From assembly GCF_002105155.1 (NCBI RefSeq), contig NW_019028981.1, positions 558,001 to 622,000 on the forward strand: DNA of 64,000 bases, in the 5' to 3' direction. The notes beneath the pieces were generated by a model. The model was not told the DNA's origin. It was given only the letters and a program-made list of their open reading frames with translations, and did not search any database. Shown one piece after another: positions 13,639-26,400 of the stretch (its first letter is position 1; the number at the start of each line of letters is the position of its first letter). The translations under genes were made by a program, and so were the position numbers. The DNA is from Lobosporangium transversale (taxonomy: Eukaryota > Mortierellomycota > Mortierellomycetes > Mortierellales > Mortierellaceae).

Positions 13639-15825
13639 ATGGTTCAACTCGGCAGGAACAGGTCCTTGCCCGCACCAACAAGTTATGGAGCACCACTTCG
13701 GAAGGTCAAAACAAATGTCTTCTCATTTCCGACTCTCAATTTGACCAGAACTTCTAGTGAGAGGAGCTTTGCGACCATCAATGAGAAAGGCTCCACCTCA
13801 CGATCCTCCTCAAAATCCCGCTATTCTGGATCACATGCTCAAGTCCCTCTGGCGCCCATCATCACTGCAATTCAAAAGGGTAACTTTGTGATGTTGTCTG
13901 AGATGGACCTGGATGTTCTCGTCAAAGATATGACTGGCAAAGATTCCAAGGTTCTCGAGGCGCTCAACATCACATCCTCGTCGGTCTCGATATCTGATGC
14001 AAAGATCTTGGCTAAATTGATAAAGTCTTCAGATGCTCTCAACATTAAGTCACTCAAAATGGAGGGTAATATGATCAGTCAGCAGGCCAGCAAGTTGATG
14101 TTTGAAGCATGGAAATTTAACAAGACCATTTCAACACTGAGTTTGGCACGATCAGGTGTGAATGACAAGACGATCAAGTACCTGGCACGCGTCATAGTAA
14201 AGAATGAGTCTCTAAAAACATTGGACCTATCTGGTAACCTAATCACCTCAGAGGGAGCTGAGATTTTGGCTGAAGCCATGATTCATAATCGTGGTGTAAC
14301 ACGATTATGTTTACAATCCAACAAAATCAAAAAAGCTGGAGCTCCGTTCATTGCCAAAATTCTATCCAAAAACAGGGTCATTCGGCACATGAACATTGGA
14401 TCCAATGGACTGGGAGTTGAGGGTATCATACACATTGCAGAGGCGGTCAGGTTTAATCGGACATTATACTCCTTGAGCTTGGATATGAACGAGATGGGAC
14501 CCAAGGGCGCCTCAGCCATTGCTACAGCTTTGATCTCTAATCGACACCTGACTCATTTGTACATACCACACAATAATATTGGTGACAAGGGCCTGGCAGA
14601 CATTTGTGAGAGTCTCAAGAAGAACCAATATCTTATCAGTCTTGACTTAGAACTCAATAACATAGGCCAGGGACAATCGGCTGTGGGACTGAAAGCACTA
14701 GCAGACGTTCTTAAAATCAATACGACCCTCCGTGAACTCAACTTGTCGTATAACTTGTTCTCTTCGGACGCAGTTAAGGAGCTGACCGCTGGAATGGCAA
14801 TGAACTCAACATTGGAGAGTGTCGTTTTTACCAACTGTTGTCTATCGACTGATGCAGCGATTTATCTCTCCAAGGTCTTGTCTACCCCAACAGGGCTTCA
14901 AAACCTGGGTTTGATCAATAATCCAGATATTGGAGTGGACGGTTACTGGGCTCTGGCTTCGCATCTTATTAAAAACCGGTCCCTTAAAGGAATTCAATTG
15001 GACTACAACTCTGAGGATCGTCAGGCACTTTACGAAACCTTCCAGAACTCATTGACCAGGAACCATATCTGGCAACAGGCCATTTACGCAGCCGCCTGTC
15101 GTATCCTGGTCCTTTCCAGAATTGTTCTTTTGGGCCGTCCTGCAAACCAGAAACAACTTCATCTTCAACAGCAGCATCATATCCAACAACACAACAATCA
15201 GCACTATCATGGATGGAACATCTTTCGACGTGTTAAATTGGGCAGAAGTAACTCATCTAACTCATTGGCCTCATTGTTGTCAATTGGGAAAAGCGGTGCT
15301 AGCCATCTGGGAAATGGAAATCATGTTGCTCCACAGTCTAACGGTGCAGATGGCGATGGTGCTGAAGGAGAAGTTGGGTCTAATATGAGTCACGATAACT
15401 CAACATCACGACAATCTTCAAGTTCGCGTCACTTACATAGAGGATCAATATCGAGCTTTTCGACCATTGCTGATCATCATCATCACCCTCACCATCACCA
15501 ACAGAACAAGCAAAGTCACATACTTTCAAACTCGACCGTGACCACACCAGTGGAGCCAACAGCAATCGAGTACAATCCGCATAGGATTTTGGCCAACCTA
15601 GTAAACATGCCTCACGAGATCTTTGAGAACATTTGTGCGTTTATGGATCCAGGCCGTACCATGAGCATTGCCCAAGTGCGTGCAACTGTTCAAGCTGCCG
15701 GCGATAGGAAAACATTAGCGCGTTATTATACCCGAGAGAAGATGTTGGAGCGGATCTTCAACAGTCGCTATATCTCGCCCAATGGCACACGCTATGGCCT
15801 CAAACCGGGCGATGAGCGAATCTAA
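13639..15825 (+). CDS. Leucine-rich repeat (ribonuclease-inhibitor type) protein
   Basis: Single-exon gene, 728 aa. Residues 1-75 are basic and Ser-rich. From about 110 to 470 there are about a dozen LRRs of the long, 28-residue RI type (for example LKTLDLSGNLITSEGAEILAEAM and LRELNLSYNLFSSDAVKEL are successive cores). This fold usually binds proteins. Then comes a low-complexity Gln/His/Ser linker (about 505-640, with a HHHHPHHHQQ run). The last 90 residues are ordered again, with MPHEIFENICAFMDPG, which loosely resembles an F-box start, and a conserved-looking tail ending in RYGLKPGDERI. No signal peptide or membrane segment is seen, so it is likely cytosolic or nuclear. The start codon follows an A-rich leader and the probable UTR intron. 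Function is not known to me; a scaffold or ubiquitin-ligase adaptor is a guess. Confidence 0.88.
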   Translation: MVQLGRNRSLPAPTSYGAPLRKVKTNVFSFPTLNLTRTSSERSFATINEKGSTSRSSSKSRYSGSHAQVPLAPIITAIQKGNFVMLSEMDLDVLVKDMTGKDSKVLEALNITSSSVSISDAKILAKLIKSSDALNIKSLKMEGNMISQQASKLMFEAWKFNKTISTLSLARSGVNDKTIKYLARVIVKNESLKTLDLSGNLITSEGAEILAEAMIHNRGVTRLCLQSNKIKKAGAPFIAKILSKNRVIRHMNIGSNGLGVEGIIHIAEAVRFNRTLYSLSLDMNEMGPKGASAIATALISNRHLTHLYIPHNNIGDKGLADICESLKKNQYLISLDLELNNIGQGQSAVGLKALADVLKINTTLRELNLSYNLFSSDAVKELTAGMAMNSTLESVVFTNCCLSTDAAIYLSKVLSTPTGLQNLGLINNPDIGVDGYWALASHLIKNRSLKGIQLDYNSEDRQALYETFQNSLTRNHIWQQAIYAAACRILVLSRIVLLGRPANQKQLHLQQQHHIQQHNNQHYHGWNIFRRVKLGRSNSSNSLASLLSIGKSGASHLGNGNHVAPQSNGADGDGAEGEVGSNMSHDNSTSRQSSSSRHLHRGSISSFSTIADHHHHPHHHQQNKQSHILSNSTVTTPVEPTAIEYNPHRILANLVNMPHEIFENICAFMDPGRTMSIAQVRATVQAAGDRKTLARYYTREKMLERIFNSRYISPNGTRYGLKPGDERI

Positions 15826-16184
15826 GTCCAAAGGAAAAGAAAGATGATTCATTTCTGTCTTTCTAGTTTTATTTTATTTTTTTATTATTTTCGAGCTTGT
15901 ATTTTTTTTTTTTTTTGCATCCACCTTTCTTTCAGTCTTTGCTTTTTTTCTTTTTCTTTTTTTTTTAACTTGTTGCATACAAAAAACACTCCTTGGCATA
16001 ATCTACAACTCATATACTCGTACACGATAAAAAAAAAATAAAAATAAAAAGTAAAAAATAACACTCCTTATGACCAATATCTGATGCTTCCTTCTAAATA
16101 GGCATCAATGAATTCTTGCGAATTGATACATTTGTATATTTGTATTTTATAAATGTACATGTCTAATTATTATTGCTATTTCTT
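15826..16184. other. Convergent 3' region, no gene seen
   Basis: T-rich and A-rich DNA between the 3' ends of the LRR gene and the nitronate monooxygenase gene. It should hold both 3' UTRs and polyadenylation sites. No coding or RNA gene is supported. Confidence 0.5.
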
Positions 16185-17958
<1,774 letters not shown>

Positions 17959-18361
17959 GTCTTTTTTTATGGAAAGTGAGTGGACTGAGGTAAAGAGAAG
18001 TGAAACAAAGAAGAAAAAAGGAACAGAAGCAACTTTTATGGGTGAATAATAAGGTTTGGCGGATAGAAATCGGAGATCTGTATTCCACGAATTACAGTTG
18101 GGCCCGTCGATTTACCAACCCACATGTAGAACCTCTGTAAAATGAAGTATAGTCGTACACCAACATGGCTTTGAATGTGGTGTCCTAGTGCCTGAAAATG
18201 ATGATTGATAAATGAAGCATATATTCTATCCATCATTGAATCAACAACGTGACAACTCCATCCAGAAACAAAGATAACGTCCTTTTTTTTTTTTTGGATT
18301 GTTTTTTATGGATGAAAAGAAGATGATGAAATCTATACAAAAATTGCTTGTTTTGCTTTAT
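17959..18361. other. Intergenic between two minus-strand genes
   Basis: About 400 bases holding the promoter of the nitronate monooxygenase gene and the 3' end of the eS25 gene. No coding or RNA gene is supported. Confidence 0.5.
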
Positions 18362-19805
18362 TTATTCCTCATCATCAGCCGTCTTCTTAGCAGCCGACTT
18401 CTTCTCTTCCTCAACACCGGTGGCACGAGTGTAGATCCACTGGGCGCCGTGGGTGGAGACAGGGACAATGTGACCCAACTTGACCAACTCGCGGATAGCA
18501 TTACGGGCAAGAGAGCCGTTAATGCGGAGACGGTCAACCAAGACGGAGGGCGAGACCAACTTGTAAGTAGGGACCTCCTTCATGAGCTTGTCGTAGGTAG
18601 CCTTGTCAAGGATGACAGCGTTGTTGGCCTTATCCTTGACCTTTCCCTTGGACCATTTCTATAATACACATTATATGCAAAATATAGGATAATGAAACTT
18701 AATTTAGTTTGGGGAATCTTCACACTTTTTGTATTACGTGTTGCGCACCGACAAGCTGAGCCATTCATGTAGTATCTTTGATTTTTTGGCGTCCATGAAT
18801 ATTATTGATCATAGTGAACTGTTAGGCAATATTACAAGGGAGTGCCAATTTGGAAACGAATCATGGAAAACAACACCGATGAACTCACACCTCTCATTCA
18901 TCGTAAAAGTCTCGCCTGCCACGACTATGGCTGTAACTTTCTTTTTTGATACTCCCGACTACAGATCTGTTTTTATCCAATGTCCATGCCATGTTTTTCC
19001 TTTTACCTTTTTCTTGGCTTTGCCACCCGAAGATGACGAAGGCTTGGCAGCGACGTCCTTTTTGGCCTATAAATTTTGAGTAAATAAAAAAAATGCATAA
19101 AAAAGTGATGTCAGTGTATAGATCACGAAAAAAAAAAAAAAAAAAAAAAAAAGCCGGAAGCCCCAGAATCAGGACAAAGAATCAGTGTCAGACAAGCCGT
19201 GTAAGGAGACACTCAGTTGTTGACAACTGTCCAGAAGTCCAAACTGCACTCTTCAACTTTAGATCTAGATCCCGAGCCTGATCCTGATCCTGATCTGAAA
19301 AAGATGAGTTCATAGTCTTTGTTATATCTCAACACTGTCCAAACACCAAGAATAAAGCTCGGGATAAGTGTAGCCCTGTTGTAAGTAATAAATGAGCTGA
19401 GCCTTGTGGATTCTAAGGATAAGTTTTCCTTCAAGACAGCCATAAACAGTCCATCTGTAGACCATTGATCGCAGCAATAACACTGGAGGCGTATAGATGG
19501 AGGAAGTATTGATAGCTGGTCCAGATTAATTGCGTTATAAACATTAAGTCAAACCCAAGCAGTCGCTTAATCCAGTTCCATTTCTTTCAACGCTGATGAG
19601 ATTGTTTTTTTTTCTTTTTTTCAATTCGAAAAAGTAGCTGAATAATAATGATTCCTGAAGACGCAAATAAAACCGCACACAAAAAGAGTTGGATGGATTG
19701 ATGGATCGATCGATATAATGGATTGGATGGAAGTCAATATCCACTTCCCATCCGCCACAGTCTCAGAGCCTATTAATTTTTTGGTAGTAGCCAGCGACTA
19801 ACCAT
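18362..19805 (-). CDS. rps25: 40S ribosomal protein eS25
   Basis: Small-subunit ribosomal protein next to the decoding head. Two exons are certain: 19007-19066 and 18362-18658. They encode [20 protein letters not shown] followed by [19 protein letters not shown], then [20 protein letters not shown] and GAQWIYTRA, the winged-helix core of eS25, then an acidic/basic tail ending TADDEE. The open frame of exon 2 has no start, so a separate first exon is needed. I place it at 19803-19805, an ATG directly followed by GTTAGT, which would give MAKKDV and an intron of 736 bases. ATG-only first exons are common in fungal ribosomal protein genes, but this position is inference. The gene would then start about 180 bases from the divergent PPR gene. 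Confidence 0.88.
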
Positions 19806-19988
19806 TGTGATTGTAAGAGAGGGTTTCTTACGATCCACGGCCTGCAGACTGCCTTATTCCTCTTCCAGTCACGTTATTTACCTTTAATTCCTCAAATATG
19901 TTATTTCCTTCGCTAATTCAATCAAAGTTGATTTCTCGGTGGTTTTTTAGCATCTCATTCACTCACAACACACTCAAACAAAGGAACG
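19806..19988. promoter_or_regulatory. Likely bidirectional promoter, rps25 / PPR gene
   Basis: If the ATG-only first exon of rps25 at 19803-19805 is right, this 183-base AT-rich, pyrimidine-patterned stretch is the only space between two divergently transcribed genes, both serving translation (one cytosolic, one probably mitochondrial). No specific factor site is recognised. Confidence 0.35.
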
Positions 19989-22769
19989 ATGCCAAAGCCG
20001 CATCTTGGAAGGGGTGCAGCAGTAAGGGGAATGCCAATAGCAGGACATTCATGGTCATGGTCATGGCCAAATCATACTCGGGAACATAGATTAGCGGTAG
20101 CTTCAAACCATGTCGTTGACTTTTTCGATCGCCATTGGAGCGCCGTCATTCAGTTCTCAGCACGGCATCTCTTCTGCTCCGCTCACGCGGCCACAACACA
20201 AGCAACAGCAACAGCATCAGCGACACGACAAGCACGGGGATATAGATCGTCATTCTTTCAGGCAGCTCGCAAAGACAGGATTTTGCTTCAATCCTCACTT
20301 CCGAAAACGAGTACCTTGTTGACCCCACGAAGATTCTCGTCGACTGCAGAAGCAATCTGTTCCGACTCACCTCCTTCAAAATCATCACCAACGTCAATAT
20401 CAAAAACCTCATTGGACTACTCTCCCTCAAGACACGATGGACATTATTCACAACAGCATCAACGCCATCATCGTCTTCGACGCCAACATAGCAAAACAGA
20501 TCAGCAATCCTCGACACTAGATCCATCCACTCTCTCACATACTCCAGGATCATCATCTTCAACCTCGATATCTAAACCGTTCGCAGCAACCGCGGTGAAT
20601 ATCTCGGACTCCAGGAAGACTATCATAGTGAAGGACGAGATGGGTCGACTTAAAATCACAGACACCTCTTCAATAGAGCCGGTATCAGACATTTATGACG
20701 ATGACTTTAATGATCGCAATCTGCGCAATGTCCTGACAGAGGCTTCATCCAGTTCGTCGTTGTCACTGCCAACAAGATCAGATATCTCCAAAGGACCTGA
20801 CCATTCAACATGCACGCGTTTTACTGGCCCATCGATGTTATCTTCAAAATCTGACATGGCTTCTGAACACGACCACACTCCTACATCACCGTCACCATTA
20901 CCGCCATCATTAAAGAAACCATCGGGTCTAACAGTGACACTAGAGCCCACATCGAGCCCATCGTCACTCTCACTCTCTCCCGCCCAATTGTCCACACTGT
21001 CACAATCTTCTCCCTCCATTTCGGCGACCCTACCTACAGTAACAAAAGCACGATCTACCACTTTCCATTCTGACAAATCCGGGCCTTGGCATTTCCCAAC
21101 TACGACCGGCTTTTTAGATCAAAGTGCAAGTGCGTTAGGCAATGTTGACCAGTATGGACACCTTATTCCTGCTGAGCACGTTATGTCTTGGACCTCTACT
21201 TCTGATGCTCTATCTCGATTTTATGCTTCACTAAATCAACTTTGTTCCTTATCAGGCGCAGACAATAACTGTCTTAGTGCGAATAATGACAACAAAAAAG
21301 CCACAGGAGCGACAACAAGGTTTATACTTCGGTCAGCACTAGTCCATTACAATTTTCTGAGTCGTCTACAATCCACATTCGATACAATCCTGATTCCTAG
21401 AAGAGACACTCGAGCTCTATTCCTGCTTCAGGGGCGGGAGCCCAAGACAAGAGCTAATTTGAAACAGTTGCTCAGGATTGCCATGGATTTGGTTTGGTTG
21501 AATGAAAAGGAGCGAAAAAAGATCAAAAAGCATGGAGTATTGTTTTCTTCTTACCGTCATAACAACAATCACGCCAAACCAGGTTTTGCCCCTCATCTGA
21601 TGAGTGGCGACTACCATGGATTAAGGGTCTCTGAGTATACCATCCTGATGGATTGGATCGGATCTGTCCCTCCATCCCCACAAGAAAAGAAAATATTGTA
21701 TAAGCCTTCCTCCTTTGCGTCGTCTACAGCCAGCTCTTTAGATGCTTCTTCAACGAATCCTCCAAGTTCAGAACAAGCAACAGCAGCGGCAATACCTGCA
21801 GCAGCAAAAGTCACCGACACAATAGCAATGACAGCGGTGGACAGGATCTGGGGGATTTGGCAAGACTTCTTACTCACGGGTATGAAGCCCGATGTGGTCC
21901 TTTACACTGCTTTGATGGATGCGTTGCTCAATGCCAAGGACTTTGAACGCGCGGATCAAATATGGAATCACATGCATCAAGTTCATCAGAAAAACCAAGA
22001 CCATGAACACCATCCTAACTATAATGCAGACCGTCTTAAGCCCATCCCACAACGACAGCAACAAAATCACCAAGAAAAGTGTCCTAATGTTGTCACTCCC
22101 AATACGCAGACACTCTCTGTTCTGATGCAGGCCCATGTCCTTAAGCGTGATCCTGAAGGAGTTGCACAGATCTATAAGGAAATCATTCGATCATCGACTG
22201 CTGCAACAGCAAGCACGGATATGGATGCAATCATAGCCTCAAAGGATCCTTTGTCAGCCCAAAGGGATGATGAATGTCAACAACATCACCTTTCGAGACA
22301 AACGTTGCCAGCAGAAGGCCTGGCCCGTCATACCAATACCGTACTGTTGAATCAGATCTTGAAAGTCCTTGTGGACTATGGAGAAGCCAGTGCTGCCAAG
22401 GAGATCTATGCAGAGATGAGGCTAAGCCCTAGCGGCAGTCATAGCCCTAGTGCACAGCGTGTCAGCATTACCGACAACAATTATAGCGATGAGAGTGGCG
22501 CCGATAACAATGACAATGGTAAATATACCCATACAACACAAAATCCATCGTCAGTCCCATCAGCATCAGCTCTCCCATTTTTCAGACCAGCACTTCCTCT
22601 ACATCACCAGACTTTTATGCGCCGATCGAACTGGATACATCAAATTCATCGCCAATCCGGAATTCGGCCTGACAAGGCTACTCACAACTTGATGCTTCAA
22701 TTGGCGAGACGAACAGGGGATCATGAACTCGAAAAAGTTGTTTTGCAGAATATGCAATCCTCAGAATAG
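19989..22769 (+). CDS. Pentatricopeptide repeat (PPR) protein, probably mitochondrial
   Basis: Single-exon gene, 926 aa. PPR proteins bind organelle RNA and act in its processing, stability or translation. The N-terminal 100 residues are rich in Arg, His and Ser with almost no acids, which suits mitochondrial import. A long Ser/Thr/Pro-rich, poorly ordered region follows to about 350. PPR motifs are seen at about 634-665 (PDVVLYTALMDALLNAKDF), 703-735 (NTQTLSVLMQAH), 782-812 (NTVLLNQILKVLVDYGEASA) and at the C-terminus, about 893-923 (RPDKATHNLMLQLARRTGDH). The spacing is irregular, with low-complexity insertions between motifs, as in other fungal PPR proteins. Start choice is uncertain: a later Met could be used. 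Target RNA is unknown. Confidence 0.85.
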   Translation: MPKPHLGRGAAVRGMPIAGHSWSWSWPNHTREHRLAVASNHVVDFFDRHWSAVIQFSARHLFCSAHAATTQATATASATRQARGYRSSFFQAARKDRILLQSSLPKTSTLLTPRRFSSTAEAICSDSPPSKSSPTSISKTSLDYSPSRHDGHYSQQHQRHHRLRRQHSKTDQQSSTLDPSTLSHTPGSSSSTSISKPFAATAVNISDSRKTIIVKDEMGRLKITDTSSIEPVSDIYDDDFNDRNLRNVLTEASSSSSLSLPTRSDISKGPDHSTCTRFTGPSMLSSKSDMASEHDHTPTSPSPLPPSLKKPSGLTVTLEPTSSPSSLSLSPAQLSTLSQSSPSISATLPTVTKARSTTFHSDKSGPWHFPTTTGFLDQSASALGNVDQYGHLIPAEHVMSWTSTSDALSRFYASLNQLCSLSGADNNCLSANNDNKKATGATTRFILRSALVHYNFLSRLQSTFDTILIPRRDTRALFLLQGREPKTRANLKQLLRIAMDLVWLNEKERKKIKKHGVLFSSYRHNNNHAKPGFAPHLMSGDYHGLRVSEYTILMDWIGSVPPSPQEKKILYKPSSFASSTASSLDASSTNPPSSEQATAAAIPAAAKVTDTIAMTAVDRIWGIWQDFLLTGMKPDVVLYTALMDALLNAKDFERADQIWNHMHQVHQKNQDHEHHPNYNADRLKPIPQRQQQNHQEKCPNVVTPNTQTLSVLMQAHVLKRDPEGVAQIYKEIIRSSTAATASTDMDAIIASKDPLSAQRDDECQQHHLSRQTLPAEGLARHTNTVLLNQILKVLVDYGEASAAKEIYAEMRLSPSGSHSPSAQRVSITDNNYSDESGADNNDNGKYTHTTQNPSSVPSASALPFFRPALPLHHQTFMRRSNWIHQIHRQSGIRPDKATHNLMLQLARRTGDHELEKVVLQNMQSSE

Positions 22770-22941
22770 AAAAGATTATAAACAAGTGACAAATAATGAA
22801 TATGCAAAATTTTCGTCGTTTATTAAATGCAAAGAGTAAGCAATTACTTTGTGTGTGTGAAAGTAATGTCCCTGCAAGAAAGAACCAATAAAAAAAACTA
22901 CCGTATGATAAAAAAAGGAGGTTGCAAGAATTTTTGTTTTT

Positions 22942-25900
22942 TTAAACATCTGCGTTCTCAACCGCACTTTCCTTCTTGGGTTCGTCTTTCCGCTCCACCA
23001 CTTGTGATTGAGGATTCTCCTCTCCATCCTGCACTACTTGCGATTGAGCGTCCTTCTCTCCATCCTTCATCATTTGTGATTGAGGATTCTTCTCTCTATC
23101 CTCCGTCATTTGTGATTGAGAATCCTCATCCTCCACCGCTTGTGATCGAGAATCCTCTTCTCCATGCTCCTCGGTTGCGTTAGAGGATACAGTAACACCA
23201 AAATCCACAGCAGGGGTGGGGGTAGTGCCTCTCGTTACCACAGGGCTTGTACTTCTAGCTTGGTTTTGAAATGAACGTAGGTTGTCTTCCATGGCCATAG
23301 CACTCAGCACCTCACTGCTATCACTACCTCTGCTGCTAATACTGCTTGTACGCACAATAGCAACGCGGCTTTGATCATCTGCAATCGTAGTCGAAGGACT
23401 GGCAGGCGCAAGGGGCGAAAGCGACGACGATTCGTTGTCGCGTTGGCTCCCCAATTCTCCGGATAAAGGTGGTGTCTCTCCATTATTACCATCATTGGAA
23501 GTAATGCTTTGCCATCCCATCTCTCTTCTACGCTCAAATTCCGCCTCGCTCTCATCATTTTGATCCGCTTGCAAAGACCAATTTGGCTTTACTTTACTCT
23601 CTTGCGCTACTTCGTTTGTATCTACATTTGTATCTGCTCCAGTATCGTCCTCGATCCTCGCCTCTTCCTCTGGAATTGAGCGATCATGTGACTGTGGCGT
23701 TTGATAGCCGGACCCTTCCTGTTGCTGCGTGTTCGTGGAGGACTGCACGCCTCGCTCCCATTCGGGACCACGGTTAACACTACTTCCTCGACTATACCCC
23801 CCTGTACCCTCACTATTATCATCTTCATGACGACTACCATCATAATCACTGTCCGTCCTTCCTCTTTGGTTTCCTTTCTGTCTAGTCGGAGCTGATGGAG
23901 TAAACGCTTTAGCTTTCTCCATGAAGCTCTGAAAATCATTCACTGTCGCTAGGATACCTGGCGTAGCCGAGTTTCCGCTCGAATGGGATGCTCTGTTAGT
24001 TGGCGATTGAGATGATGAACCACCTGACTCATCTGCGGCTGATGTAATCGATGGAGACATAGTGCCTGTAGGGTAGCTATTGCCATTAGCGCCTGTAGGG
24101 TTACTACTTAGCTTGGTTGCGCCCATTGAAGCTGCAGACCATGCTGAAATAGCGGATTCATGTCCAGGATTAGTGCTAACAAAGCGCCGCGCAGAAGGCT
24201 GCGCGGGACTATTAGGATCAGGTCCAGCTCGGAAATTATGTTGATGCGATTGCTGGCCTTGATCCCCACGACCCTCATTGCGTCTTCGTTGAGCTATTGC
24301 TCCATCGCGATCAGCTCCGCTTCTATAAGGTTCGTTATCGTATTGACCACCACCGCGAGGCTGCAATGCTCGATCACCATACGCCCGTGAAGTACTTGGA
24401 GCTGAACCACTGACTGCTGTTGCTCCACTGGCAGATGACATACCTCCGCTGACTGCTGTTGCTCCACTGCCTACCGAACTAAAGTTGCTCTGTACACTGT
24501 CTCGGCGGCTATTACTATTATTAAACCGTTCCTCTGAAGTCATAGCTCTACGTTCCTGAGCTGGAGGTGATGCAAATGTCGAGCTCCGCTGGTCACTAAT
24601 GCCGCCATATCCGCTCTGCGCCTGTGTGTCTAGTTGATGGGAATCCCTGGCAGGAGCTTTTCCACGGGTATCCGATGCACGCGGATACCCATCATCCGAC
24701 CGATACTCCCCTGCTACATTACCGCTGCCGCCACCTTCACCCATCCAGGAATTTTCAGTAAAGGCTCGCCTTCCTCCTCCATCTTTCTCATCAACGTCAT
24801 CATATTTGAATCCTTGCTGTTGAGATTCAGCCAAAGACTGATGAAGCTCTTGGCCCCGGGGAACGGGTCTGTCTGTTTTGAATGTGTCTCTCTGCGAAAA
24901 TTGATGTTGATGCTGTGAAGACCGCTGCTGCTGTATCCCTTGGGCTCCAATTAAAGGCATTGCCTTGGGTTTAGCCTCTTCAGGGAAGCCCTCAACTTTG
25001 CCGCTACTCCAGTCAACCATGGAGCCCACACTCTTTTGCCCTGGCGTAGCATCCCACCCTTTAGTACCTGGAGCAACCGACCATTGGTCGATAGCTGGCG
25101 CTGCAGCAGACGGCTTTTGGGACGTGGCGCCTGGAGTAATCGACCACTGATCAATGGCTGGGGCTGCAGCAGACGGCTTTTGGGACGTGGCGCCTGGAGT
25201 AATCGACCACTGATCGATCGCAGGCATCGCAGAAGATTGATTTTGAGATGCAGTTCCCGTATTATTCGCCGTACCGAAACCATCATTCGGTTGCGACGAG
25301 AGGCCACGAGTGGTTGACGTAGAGCCGTACCATTGTGGTTGCTCATCCTCCTGTGGAATATTTTGGGACCTGCTTGGTGCAGAAGTTTTGTCTAAATATC
25401 TTGCTCCTGTTCCATAGCCAGGAGCATTCGACCCGCGAGTGGGATCGTCTGAACGGGTCATACGCTGCTGTGGTGGATAGTGGTCTTGACTGTGTTGATG
25501 CTGTTTTGAAGATCCTCCGGCATTTGCAATAGAAGAACCAGTGCCTGAGACAGCTTTCAATAACGACGATGTATGCTCTGTAGGTGGCTGAGTATAGCCC
25601 GGCGAAGCTTTGTCTGTAGGATGCTTTCTAGTGACACGGACAATCTGAATACCGTTCCAGGTTGATTCATGGGGCAAGACATCGTCTTCCGTCGTTTGAG
25701 TAGCCATCTCACAGAATGTTTTGATTATTGTCACAGAGTGCTTAGTACCTGAGTAGTGCTAATCACATTAAGAAGAAAGTTAAAAAAAAATGCATTGCTC
25801 TCAGAGACAAAAAAAAAGAGACGCGTGACGAAGAGTTGGCTAAATACAGTCAATGTAGGCACATACGTCTGCCAAGCCGGTTTTGCGGTCAAGCTTGTCA

Positions 25901-26400
25901 TAAGTCTCATGGAAGTAAGTAGCCGAGGACTCAACCCCAACTGCAAAGGGGTCACTACTCTTGGCTTGCTGATACGCTTTGAGTGAATCGGTGGGGTTCT
26001 TAGGACGGGGTTCAGAAGAAGAATAATTTGTAGAGTCTCTTCCCTTACTATCATAATTATTATTGTTACTCTGATATTGTTTAGTATCGCTCGAATAGCG
26101 TCCAGGACCGCGATTATCACCACCACCAGAGCTATGAGTGAGGTAGCCATCACGAGAATTGGGGTATTCGCTCCGCGAGCTTGAAGAATAGTTTTGGTTG
26201 GAGCCACGCGAGAATGAGCTTCCTCGATCCATTCCACCGCCTCCTGGGCCACCATTTCTCCTGTTGCTTTGTGAAGCATTGTCATCGCGATCTTGGCGAC
26301 TATTATGATGGGCATAGTTCTGTCTGATATTGTTTGCTGAGAAGCGATGGCCGCTATTTTCATAGCCGCTAGAATTGTGGTAATCTCTGTCCATGGTCAA
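22942..26400 (-). CDS. Ser/Gln/Asn-rich low-complexity protein with internal repeats
   Basis: Two minus-strand exons, 25867-26400 and 22942-25707, joined in phase (GAC|ATG) through a GTATGT donor and a TACTAAG-like branch site; about 1099 aa. Exon 1 encodes an Arg/Gly/Ser/Tyr/Asn-rich region with RG and RGS patches, like RNA-binding tails, and ends with an ordered-looking stretch (SLKAYQQAKSSDPFAVGVES). Exon 2 opens with STWNGIQIVRVTRKHPTDKA and then is mostly disordered. Two repeat arrays are visible: three copies of a 22-residue unit with core AIDQWSITPGATSQKPSAAA, and an acidic C-terminal array built on NPQSQVV. I do not recognise the family. The composition suggests an RNA-granule or scaffold role, but this is only inference. 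The second Met (MDRDY) could also be the start. Confidence 0.7.
22990..23165. repeat. Degenerate 48-51-base tandem repeat inside a coding region
   Basis: Four to five tandem copies with the shared core CTTGTGATTGAGGATTC on the plus strand. On the coding minus strand they encode successive acidic QSQ-containing units at the C-terminus of the low-complexity protein. Copies differ by substitutions but keep the frame. Confidence 0.7.
25065..25235. repeat. 66-base tandem repeat inside a coding region
   Basis: About 2.5 copies of a 66-base unit, two nearly identical (sharing GACGTGGCGCCTGGAGTAAT). The coding strand gives a 22-residue repeat with core DQWSITPGATSQKP. The near-identity of two copies suggests recent expansion. 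Confidence 0.75.

Noticed and set aside
18659-19802. Search for a box C/D snoRNA in the rps25 introns
   Set aside because: Ribosomal protein introns often host snoRNAs, but I found no RUGAUGA/CUGA pair with proper spacing on the minus strand.
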